Below, piece by piece: positions 1 to 5,922 of a DNA stretch of 11,067 nt. The translations under genes and the position numbers were made by a program. The stretch is taken from positions 1-11,067 of the forward strand of contig JAFGJF010000233.1 in assembly GCA_016929205.1 (NCBI GenBank). Reading direction: 5' to 3'. The notes under the pieces were generated by a model. That model ran no database searches. It was not told where the DNA came from and saw only the letters and a list, made by a program, of their open reading frames with translations. Each line of letters opens with the position of its first letter. The first letter of the stretch is position 1. This DNA comes from Anaerolineae bacterium (GTDB lineage Bacteria > Chloroflexota > Anaerolineae > JAFGEY01).

Positions 1-419
1 CCGAAAAGCAGGCCACGCCGCCGGTGGGCTTGCCCCTGGGTTCCAAATTGATGAGACACGTAGAAAAAATCGGGCCGGCGCGCACCGATAGCGCAGCCGG
101 CGCAGTCCTCAAAGGCGCGGGGGCCAGCCCCGGGCGCGTCGTCGGCACGGCACGCGTGCTGCACGGCCCGGAGGAATTCGGGCAGATGCAACCGGGGGAC
201 ATCCTCGTGGCCGCAATCACTACGCCAGCGTGGACCCCACTCTTTGCAATGGCGGCTGCCATCGTCACCGATGTGGGCGGACCGTTCAGCCACGGCAGCA
301 TCGTCGCCCGCGAGTACGGCATCCCGGCCGTGCTCGGCACCGGCGCAGCAACCCGGCGCATCCACAGCGGGCAGACGATCACTGTGGATGGGACGGCGGG
401 GGAAGTCATTTTGACTTGA
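1..419 (+). CDS. C-terminal phosphohistidine (swivelling) domain of a PEP-utilising phosphotransferase, 5' partial
   Basis: The reading frame is open from base 3 to the TGA at 417-419, so the window holds only about 138 C-terminal residues. The segment reading GGPFSHGSIVAREYGIPAV (bases about 276-332) is the hallmark of the PEP-utilising enzyme mobile domain; the histidine codon at 291-293 is the predicted phosphoryl carrier. It is preceded by the usual GAGASPGRVVGTARVL beta-strand entry and followed by the closing ITVDGTAGEVIL strand. The protein ends about 40 residues after the histidine, with no TIM barrel behind it. That order (ATP-grasp first, His domain last) resembles rifampicin-phosphotransferase-like and PEP-synthase-like proteins rather than classical PpsA or PPDK. 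The GTG at 24 is in frame, but the upstream frame stays open and the residues before it look like the linker of a longer protein, so I do not take it as the start. The substrate cannot be inferred from this fragment. Confidence 0.88.
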   Translation, partial: EKQATPPVGLPLGSKLMRHVEKIGPARTDSAAGAVLKGAGASPGRVVGTARVLHGPEEFGQMQPGDILVAAITTPAWTPLFAMAAAIVTDVGGPFSHGSIVAREYGIPAVLGTGAATRRIHSGQTITVDGTAGEVILT

Positions 420-463
420 GTGACGTTAGAGGGGGAGCATTTTACGTGAACGAACACGGGGTA

Positions 464-491
464 TTGACAAGCGCCCTTCTTGTTGTACAAT
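464..491 (+). promoter_or_regulatory. Strong sigma70-type promoter (TTGACA-N16-TACAAT)
   Basis: The -35 box TTGACA (464-469) is a perfect consensus match. It is followed 16 bases later by TACAAT (486-491), a five-of-six match. The expected transcription start is near base 498, inside the hydrolase remnant, with no ribosome-binding site or intact gene directly downstream on this strand. It may have lost its original gene by deletion. Confidence 0.65.
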
Positions 492-494
492 CGT

Positions 495-701
495 GAGCCA
501 GGGCCGTATGTGCTGGTCGGGTACTCGCTGGGTGGCATTCACATCTGGCTCTTTACCGCGCACTGCCCCGACGAGGTGGTCAGGCTGGTGCTGATCGACA
601 CGACGACCGCTGTCCATCGTCACGCCGGAATTGGCAGGTATGCGCCTCGATTGGCTTTTACGAGGCGAGCAGCGGGTGATTGGATAGAGGATGTACTATA
701 G
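495..701 (+). pseudogene. Alpha/beta-hydrolase remnant (nucleophile-elbow region only)
   Basis: Translation from 495 gives EPGPYVLVGYSLGGIHIWLF followed by TAHCPDEVVRLVLID. This is the beta-strand, nucleophile elbow (G-Y-S-L-G-G, serine nucleophile) and following helix/strand of an alpha/beta hydrolase. A complete family member is about 250-300 residues; here only about 70 residues remain before the TAG at 699-701. The N-terminal strands, oxyanion loop and everything after the elbow (including the acid and histidine of the triad) are missing. The frame can be extended back to a TTG at 480, but the codons 480-494 are made of the promoter -10 region, show no hydrolase similarity and have no ribosome-binding site. 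I read this as a decayed fragment whose 5' part was replaced by unrelated sequence. It lies next to the 3' end of a tRNA gene, a common place for such debris. Confidence 0.7.
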
Positions 702-748
702 CACGGGCAGGGAAAAGGCGTTCCGTGCCGTCTGTGGGGTAGCAAAAA

Positions 749-822
749 TGGGCGAGAGGGGACTCGAACCCATGACCTCACGGATGTGAACCGTGCGCTC
801 TGACCAGCTGAGCTACTCGCCC
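749..822 (-). tRNA. tRNA-Val (anticodon CAC)
   Basis: On the minus strand the sequence folds as a complete 74-nt cloverleaf. It has a 7-bp acceptor stem GGGCGAG/CTCGCCC with discriminator A, D stem GCTC/GAGC, anticodon stem CACGG/CCGTG with loop TTCACAT (anticodon CAC, reading GUG valine codons), a 5-nt variable region and T loop TTCGAGT. The T stem (ATGGG/CCCCT) has one mismatch at its second pair. CCA is not encoded. A run of five T on the minus strand (744-748) follows immediately and may help end transcription. A matching promoter lies just upstream at 835-863. Confidence 0.96.
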
Positions 823-834
823 ATAGCAAGACAT

Positions 835-863
835 AGTATAGCATCAACGACCCAAAAACGCAA
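835..863 (-). promoter_or_regulatory. Promoter of tRNA-Val (TTGCGT-N17-TATACT)
   Basis: Read on the minus strand, TTGCGT (858-863) and TATACT (835-840) are separated by exactly 17 bases. The predicted start lies a few bases before the mature tRNA 5' end at 822, which is the expected layout for a tRNA promoter. Confidence 0.72.
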
Positions 864-884
864 ATGGTATGGACAGATTGTATC

Positions 885-913
885 TTGCGCTCGACGGGGT
901 TTTAGAGTACAAT
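885..913 (+). promoter_or_regulatory. Promoter of the TPR-sbcD unit (TTGCGC-N17-TACAAT)
   Basis: TTGCGC (885-890) and TACAAT (908-913) are 17 bases apart, putting the transcription start near 920, about 34 bases before the chosen GTG start at 954. The -10 box overlaps an in-frame ATG at 912, so that ATG would not be in the transcript. This promoter points away from the tRNA promoter at 835-863; the two -35 boxes are 21 bases apart. Confidence 0.72.
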
Positions 914-942
914 GCTGATATCGAACGTTATCTTGCCTCTAC

Positions 943-948
943 AAGGAG
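943..948 (+). promoter_or_regulatory. Ribosome-binding site fixing the TPR gene start at GTG 954
   Basis: AAGGAG sits 5 bases before GTG 954. The longer in-frame alternative (ATG 912) has no ribosome-binding site and lies inside the promoter -10 box, so the shorter protein is preferred. Confidence 0.75.
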
Positions 949-953
949 ACATT

Positions 954-2051
954 GTGTCCGTCGAACTTGTCGATAGTTACGAATCCCTCCTCGATCGTGC
1001 GGTTCAACAGATAGCCCTCGGCAAGTCACAGGACGCCATCGACCTTGCCCTACGCGTGGTCAACCGTCTGAGTAAACTCAGTGCCGAAACCCTGACCCGC
1101 AAGCCCGGACATCGCGTTATTTTGATGAATGCCTGGCAAATGTCCGTCGAATTTTTGCGTTGGGAGAAACGGTTTGGTGAAGCCATTGCCCTGTGCGAAC
1201 AGCTGATCGCCAGCCACCCCGGTTTTGACGAAATTTCCATTCGAATCAACTTGCTGCGCATCGAGCAGGGCAAAATAGACGAGGGCCTGGCCGATCTGTG
1301 CCAGACTGTTGAGCGCATTGACGGCGCCTATGGTTGGACGATTCTGGGCATTCAGCTGAACGAGCTAGGACACAGTGACCGGGCCGAGGCGTGTTTTAGA
1401 AAAGCGCTTGCACGCGCTGAGAGTAACGAGGCTTCTGCCGAGGCATACGAGGAACTTGTTACCCTTTACAAGTCTCAGCATCGTGTGGTTGAGGCTCTCG
1501 AGGCCTGGAATATGGCCGTGGTTTTGCAGCCTGAACAGGTTGAAAACAGCCACATCCTCTATCGCTGGCTGATCCAAGAGGGCGAGATTGAACGCGCACA
1601 ATCTTTTTTGCGGCGCGAGCGCAATCTGGTTTGGATGGAATTTTACTCCGGATTGATCGCCTGGCGTGTTGAGCAGCCGGATCGCGCGTGCCGTCACTGG
1701 CGGGCGGCTTTGGACGTCAAAATCGGTGAAGATGATCCGGCCTTGATCGAGTGGTTGGAAGCCGCTGTGCGCCTGGGCGAAACCAGCACTGCCCTCGCCG
1801 AGGTAGAACATCGTATGTCTCACGGCGATCCGCTCCCGCCTTTTGCGCTGATGATGAGCGCATTGGCATATGCGATCAATGGCGATATGCTTTTGGCGCA
1901 CGAGGCAATGCACACCGTTGTGCAGACTCTGGAGCGTCGCTGGCCCTCACGCGCCAGGATCGAAGGCTGGTGGCCGCTGGTGACGACCGTTATCTCTAAT
2001 CCTGAAACCTTGTTGGCGTTGGCTGGCTATTTTGAGCAAGGCGAGGCATAA
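954..2051 (+). CDS. Tetratricopeptide-repeat (TPR) protein
   Basis: A 365-residue helical protein with no signal peptide or membrane segment, so probably cytoplasmic. The clearest TPR units are at residues about 124-158 (W-x-x-L-G-x-x-L-x-x-L-G-H-x-x-x-A-x-x-x-F-x-x-A-L pattern) and about 161-195 (A-Y-x-x-L-x-x-L-Y ... A-L-x-x-W ... V-L-Q-P). Less regular helical repeats lie on either side: residues 4-35, 65-110 and 196-290. TPR arrays are protein-protein interaction scaffolds; no enzymatic motif is visible. The GTG start is chosen from the AAGGAG at 943-948 and from the promoter position. The TAA stop is 2 bp before the ATG of the SbcD-like gene, so the two are almost surely co-transcribed and translationally coupled. 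That suggests, but does not prove, that this protein works with the nuclease. No specific TPR subfamily is recognised. Confidence 0.85.
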   Translation: MSVELVDSYESLLDRAVQQIALGKSQDAIDLALRVVNRLSKLSAETLTRKPGHRVILMNAWQMSVEFLRWEKRFGEAIALCEQLIASHPGFDEISIRINLLRIEQGKIDEGLADLCQTVERIDGAYGWTILGIQLNELGHSDRAEACFRKALARAESNEASAEAYEELVTLYKSQHRVVEALEAWNMAVVLQPEQVENSHILYRWLIQEGEIERAQSFLRRERNLVWMEFYSGLIAWRVEQPDRACRHWRAALDVKIGEDDPALIEWLEAAVRLGETSTALAEVEHRMSHGDPLPPFALMMSALAYAINGDMLLAHEAMHTVVQTLERRWPSRARIEGWWPLVTTVISNPETLLALAGYFEQGEA

Positions 2052-2053
2052 GG

Positions 2054-3292
2054 ATGATCAAGATAGTCCATTTTGCCGATATCCACCTCGGCGTTGAAAA
2101 CTATGGCCGATTCGATCCGGATACGGGCCTCTCGACCCGGCTGATCGATTTTTTGCATGCCATGGATGCAGTGATTGACGCTGCGTTGGAGCAGAAAGCC
2201 GATCTGGTCCTTTTCGCCGGTGATGCTTACAAGACGCGCGACCCTTCACCGACCTGGCAGCGCGAGTTTGCGCGGCGTATTCGACGGCTGTCGCTGGCCG
2301 GCGTGCCCACCGTGTTGGTCGCCGGCAACCACGATATGCCCAATGCCGCCGGGCGGGCGCACGCATTGGAGATTTTTGGCACGCTGGAAGTCGATAACGT
2401 CTACGTTGCGCGCAGCCCGGATTTGTTCGATATCGGGACGCCGTCCGGGCGCGTCCAAGTGGGCGTATTGCCCTGGGTTGCGCGCAGCGGGCTGCTGGCG
2501 CGCGATGTGCACAAGAACAAGAGTCTGCAAGAGACGACGGTGGCTCTGCTGGAGCACGTCGAAGCGATTTTAAGCGGTGCTGACGGCCTGACGGCGCGGC
2601 TTGGCCCCGACGTGCCACACGTCCTGGTAGCGCATGGCACGGTGCAAGGCGCGGTGTATGGCTCGGAGCGCTCGGTGATGCTTGGTAACGACATCGTTTT
2701 GCCACTGCACCTGCTCAAAAACCCGGCCTGGGATTACGTGGCCCTGGGCCACATTCACAAGCATCAGGCGTTGGAAGACGAGCGTTTTCCGCCAGTGGTG
2801 TATTCGGGCAGCGTCGAGCGCATCGATTTTGGTGAGGAAAAAGAGGTCAAAGGCTTTGTTATCGCCCAAGTGGAGCGCGGCGGATGCACCTGGGAGTTCG
2901 TTCCACTCGATACGCGGCCTTTTGTCACCGTTCGCGTGCAGGCAGACGGCGTCGACCCCACGGCGCAGATCGTCGATCAGATCGCGCGCGCTCCCATCAA
3001 GGATGCGGTGGTGCGTGTGCTTGTGCAGACCACCGTCGAACGCAACCCGTTGATCGATGAAAAGGCAATCTTTCATGCGCTGGATGGTGCATTCTATGTA
3101 GCTTCGATCGTGCGCAGCGTCTCGCGTCCTGAACGGATGCGCCTCGGCGGCCAGCAAGATATGGCTGGCTTGACACCGCTGGATGTGCTGGTTCACTATT
3201 TGCAGGTCAAGCAAGTGCCTGAGGATCACATTGAGCAGTTGATGCAGTATGCTACGGCGCTTGATGCTGCGGTGCGTGATGCCGAAACATAG
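2054..3292 (+). CDS. sbcD: SbcD/Mre11-like DNA double-strand-break repair nuclease (metallophosphoesterase)
   Basis: The 412 residues carry the full calcineurin-like phosphoesterase motif set in order: Asp9-x-His11 (ADIHLG), Gly56-Asp57 (FAGDAYK), Gly91-Asn92-His93-Asp94 (AGNHDMP), His194 (VAHGTVQG) and Gly232-His233-x-His235 (ALGHIHKH). These bind two metal ions in the SbcD/Mre11 exonuclease-endonuclease family. The length is close to that of typical SbcD (about 400 residues), and the region after residue 290 fits the family's C-terminal capping and partner-binding part. In characterised systems SbcD acts with the SMC-like ATPase SbcC, opening hairpins and processing blocked DNA ends. Here no sbcC follows; instead a TPR gene is directly upstream, 2 bp away. 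A GAGG at 2043-2046 inside the upstream gene is the likely ribosome-binding site. All catalytic residues are intact, so activity is expected. The annotation as SbcD rather than another phosphoesterase rests on the motif context and length. Confidence 0.9.
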   Translation: MIKIVHFADIHLGVENYGRFDPDTGLSTRLIDFLHAMDAVIDAALEQKADLVLFAGDAYKTRDPSPTWQREFARRIRRLSLAGVPTVLVAGNHDMPNAAGRAHALEIFGTLEVDNVYVARSPDLFDIGTPSGRVQVGVLPWVARSGLLARDVHKNKSLQETTVALLEHVEAILSGADGLTARLGPDVPHVLVAHGTVQGAVYGSERSVMLGNDIVLPLHLLKNPAWDYVALGHIHKHQALEDERFPPVVYSGSVERIDFGEEKEVKGFVIAQVERGGCTWEFVPLDTRPFVTVRVQADGVDPTAQIVDQIARAPIKDAVVRVLVQTTVERNPLIDEKAIFHALDGAFYVASIVRSVSRPERMRLGGQQDMAGLTPLDVLVHYLQVKQVPEDHIEQLMQYATALDAAVRDAET

Positions 3293-3393
3293 ATTCGATG
3301 GTGAATGCAATATAGAACGCTAATTTACACTGATTATGGTTTTGGCGGAATCAAACGTTAGCAAACAGATAGAGCGGAACGAGGGAGTGGCTT

Positions 3394-5763
3394 ATGGCTG
3401 GTAAATGGGAAACCAAGATCGGTCAATTGCGGCTCATTGATGGCAACCGCCAGGACAGTCCCGACAACCTGGCCGTCGTGGAACGGCGCGCTTTTCTTCC
3501 TTTTGGTGGACGAGGAAAGGGACAATTGTGTGTCCTGGTCGAGTTGAGTGGCGGGCGCTTTGGCCGCGATCAGCTTTGCCAGGAATTGGTTGCTGCAATT
3601 GCCGAGGAATACACGAGTTCGCGGGGGACGATAACCTACGGGCTTCGGCAGGCCGTGCTGTTGGCCAACACAATCCTCGTGCGCGACAACGCCAAAGTGA
3701 CCAGCGAGCACCGCCTGGGCGGAGTCGCCTGCGTTGTTTTACGCGATGGCGAGCTATTTATCGCCCAGGCCGGCTGGCCGATGATCTATCTTGTTCAGCG
3801 AGGCAAGGTCCGAGCGTTTCCCGACGCGGCACTCGAAGGAGAAGACGCCAGTATGCTCGGCCAAAATCAAACAACACAGGTGCGTCTCTTTCACGCGATG
3901 ATTCAGCCCGGAGATATGATTTTGGTCGCCGATGGCCCGATGGCCCGTCAGTTGGGCATCACACGCATTGGACAGATTGTGGTTGGCAGCATCGAGCGAT
4001 CCATGCATAATCTGGAGGCGCTGGCTCCACCCGAGGATTGCACTGCGGTCGTCGTTCAGATTGGCGGTACACCCGCGCAGGCCGATTCGCAGGCTGAAAA
4101 CTGGGAATTTTTGGAGGTCGAAACATCTCCAGAGTCCAAGCCTCCGGAGCGTGTGGTACCTGGGCGACAGCCGATAGAGTTCGGGACGACGCGGGCGCAG
4201 AGCGGGCCGCAAACCAGACCAGAGATCGAGGCAGAACCGGAAGACAAAACCGGGCCGATCCCGGCGGCAAATGAGTACAGCCGGCATCTGGTGCCTATCG
4301 AAGAACCGGAAGTGTATGAGCCGGAGCCTGAATACGAGCCGGAAACCGACTTGGAACCAGAACCATACGTGCAAAGGGCCTCTCAGACGGGCACCCAAAG
4401 ACGTCGGGGCACAAGCGGAGGGCTGTGGCAAGAGCGAGTACTGCCTGTGTTGAACAAAATCGGGCAAGGTGCGCGCACGCTTGGTGAGCGCATATTGCCC
4501 GATAGCCAGCCGGGCGGCGAAGCGCAGCGTACACGTCAGCGACGTGGCGCGGCGCGCAGCAGGCGTCGTCGAGGGCAAACAGGGCCGCAGGTCCGTGGCT
4601 GGGTCGCTGCGGCAATTGCCATCCCGATTGTTGTTTTGCTCTTTGTGTTTGGCTATTCCTGGTACCGCGATTGGTCGCACAAGGCGCAGTTTAGTGCCAA
4701 ACTGGAGGCACTCAGAAGCAAGCGTGACATTGCCCTCAGCAGCAGCGAAAGCCCTGTGATCGCGCGCGATTACTGGCATGAAGTGCTTGTCCTTGCCGAT
4801 GATGCCGCTGCGATGCAGCCGGAAGACGTCGAGGTGGCCCAGATTCGTACTCAGGCCGAGACCGAACTCGACCGCATTGACGGGGTCAGGCGCTTGGGGC
4901 AGCCGTTCAGGCTCTATGAATACACGCAAACGGCGCTCTCATCCGGGCGAGTCATTGTCGCCGGGTTGGATGTGTACGTACTCGACCGAGGCGCGGGGAT
5001 TGTCTATCATCATGCACTCAACGAAACGCGCGACGCGTTGCGCGACTCCACTGCCGAGCAGGTGCTGCTTAAACAGGGGCAGCCGGTAGAAACGTATAAC
5101 GTCGGTCCGTTGATCGATATAGCCTGGATGAAAGACGGCGGCGAGCGTCAGGCCGGCGCCTTGCTTATCCTCGACGCAAATGGCTTGCTGCTGGAATACG
5201 ACCCCACTTGGGAAAAGATCGGTGTGCAAACTGTAGGCGGCGTCGATAGTTGGCGAAACCCGACGGCGATAGACACATACGACTCAAACCTGTACTTGCT
5301 CGACTCGATGGCCAACCAGGTCTTCAAGTACTGGAATCAGCAGTACGATGCCGAACCGACGCGCTGGTTGACCCAGGAGAGCATCGACCTTACCAAAGCC
5401 GTCGATATGGGCATCGATGGCAATATCTATCTTGTGCACCGTGACGGGCGATTGACAAAATACTTTGGCGGCGAAGCCGTGTCCTTTGTGATCACCCGCA
5501 TGCCGCTGCCCCTGGCCAATGCCGATGCCTTGTATATGGATGTCGAAGATGTGGCGCAGTATCTTTACATCGCCGACAGCGTCGAAGGGCGCGTGGTGCA
5601 ATTGGATCGCGAGGGGGCATTTGTGCGCCAGTTCAAACCTGCGCGTGGACAGGAATCCGTTTTCGCCAGCCTGGCGGGAATTTTTGTCGACGAGAGGGAC
5701 GGAAAATTGTATTATTTGGCTTCTAGCGCGCTCTATGTGGCCGATCTACCGCCGCTGCCGTAA
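3394..5763 (+). CDS. Membrane protein with degenerate PP2C-like cytoplasmic domain and extracytoplasmic beta-propeller-like domain
   Basis: A 789-residue single-pass protein. Residues about 1-222 follow the PP2C (PPM) phosphatase fold order: an N-terminal GNRQDSPDN element, a VELSGG segment at 49-54, a GGVACVVLRDGELFIAQAGW strand pair near 110-128, a PGDMILVADG strand at 172-181 and a closing EDCTAVVVQI at 214-223. Several metal ligands of active PP2C enzymes are absent (ADGMGG is VELSGG, GDSR is GWPM at 127-130, the final DN is EDCT), so it is probably a pseudophosphatase. A long linker follows, with an acidic Glu-Pro-rich stretch (301-325) and then a very basic Arg-rich stretch. One membrane helix spans about 403-424; the basic flank predicts N-terminus in, C-terminus out. 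After a helical stretch (about 430-500), residues about 505-789 contain repeated Y/L-Y-L-x-D strands typical of NHL/WD-like propellers. GAGGGAG at 3381-3387 supports ATG 3394. It may transmit an outside signal to the cell interior; ligand and partner are unknown. Confidence 0.78.
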   Translation: MAGKWETKIGQLRLIDGNRQDSPDNLAVVERRAFLPFGGRGKGQLCVLVELSGGRFGRDQLCQELVAAIAEEYTSSRGTITYGLRQAVLLANTILVRDNAKVTSEHRLGGVACVVLRDGELFIAQAGWPMIYLVQRGKVRAFPDAALEGEDASMLGQNQTTQVRLFHAMIQPGDMILVADGPMARQLGITRIGQIVVGSIERSMHNLEALAPPEDCTAVVVQIGGTPAQADSQAENWEFLEVETSPESKPPERVVPGRQPIEFGTTRAQSGPQTRPEIEAEPEDKTGPIPAANEYSRHLVPIEEPEVYEPEPEYEPETDLEPEPYVQRASQTGTQRRRGTSGGLWQERVLPVLNKIGQGARTLGERILPDSQPGGEAQRTRQRRGAARSRRRRGQTGPQVRGWVAAAIAIPIVVLLFVFGYSWYRDWSHKAQFSAKLEALRSKRDIALSSSESPVIARDYWHEVLVLADDAAAMQPEDVEVAQIRTQAETELDRIDGVRRLGQPFRLYEYTQTALSSGRVIVAGLDVYVLDRGAGIVYHHALNETRDALRDSTAEQVLLKQGQPVETYNVGPLIDIAWMKDGGERQAGALLILDANGLLLEYDPTWEKIGVQTVGGVDSWRNPTAIDTYDSNLYLLDSMANQVFKYWNQQYDAEPTRWLTQESIDLTKAVDMGIDGNIYLVHRDGRLTKYFGGEAVSFVITRMPLPLANADALYMDVEDVAQYLYIADSVEGRVVQLDREGAFVRQFKPARGQESVFASLAGIFVDERDGKLYYLASSALYVADLPPLP

Positions 5764-5854
5764 CGGTTGGGGCAGTTGCTTGTTTACCCCAGGATCCGGT
5801 GAATCAAGTACCAAAACAGTCGAGTCCAGGCTACACTTAATGTCACACCGTCAT

Positions 5855-5905
5855 CGTGACCTGTGTTCCGGGCTATCGAAAGCTCGGGCCGGGTCACGTT
5901 TTTTT
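5855..5905 (+). terminator. Intrinsic terminator-like nested hairpin with T7 tract, in the leader of the Usp-DUF389 gene
   Basis: The outer stem CGTGACC (5855-5861) pairs with GGTCACG (5892-5898). The inner stem CCGGGCT (5868-5874) pairs with AGCTCGG (5881-5887, one G-T wobble) around the loop ATCGAA. Seven T follow directly (5899-5905). This is a good intrinsic terminator for the upstream gene, which stops at 5763. Only 7 bases separate the T tract from the GAGGTGAT ribosome-binding site of the next gene, so transcripts of that gene probably pass through the hairpin (see findings). Confidence 0.75.
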
Positions 5906-5912
5906 GGACGTT

Positions 5913-5920
5913 GAGGTGAT
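5913..5920 (+). promoter_or_regulatory. Ribosome-binding site fixing the Usp-DUF389 start at GTG 5923
   Basis: GAGGTGAT matches eight consecutive bases complementary to the 16S rRNA 3' end. It is 6 bases (counted from GAGG) before GTG 5923. The in-frame TTG at 5920 overlaps this site and would be too close, so GTG is preferred. Confidence 0.75.
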
Positions 5921-5922
5921 TG

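Noticed and set aside
663..762. Integration-site direct repeat of the tRNA-Val 3' end in the hydrolase remnant
   Set aside because: Only the 6-base GGCGAG recurs; there is no longer copy of the tRNA 3' end in the window, so no att site is supported.
912..953. Longer N-terminus for the TPR protein starting at ATG 912
   Set aside because: ATG 912 lies in the promoter -10 box and has no ribosome-binding site; GTG 954 has AAGGAG at the right distance.
3319..3361. GCTAA ... TTAGC inverted repeat after the sbcD-like gene as a terminator
   Set aside because: Only 5 bp with a loop over 30 bases and no T tract; likely chance. The 3293-3393 gap shows no convincing promoter or terminator.
3754..4929. 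391-codon open frame on the minus strand opposite the PP2C-like gene
   Set aside because: No family similarity and no ribosome-binding site logic; explained by the GC-skewed codon use of the plus-strand gene.
5776..5837. Promoter for the Usp-DUF389 gene (TTGCTT at 5776 or TACACT at 5832)
   Set aside because: TTGCTT has no matching -10 at 16-18 bases, and TACACT has no matching -35; neither pair is convincing.
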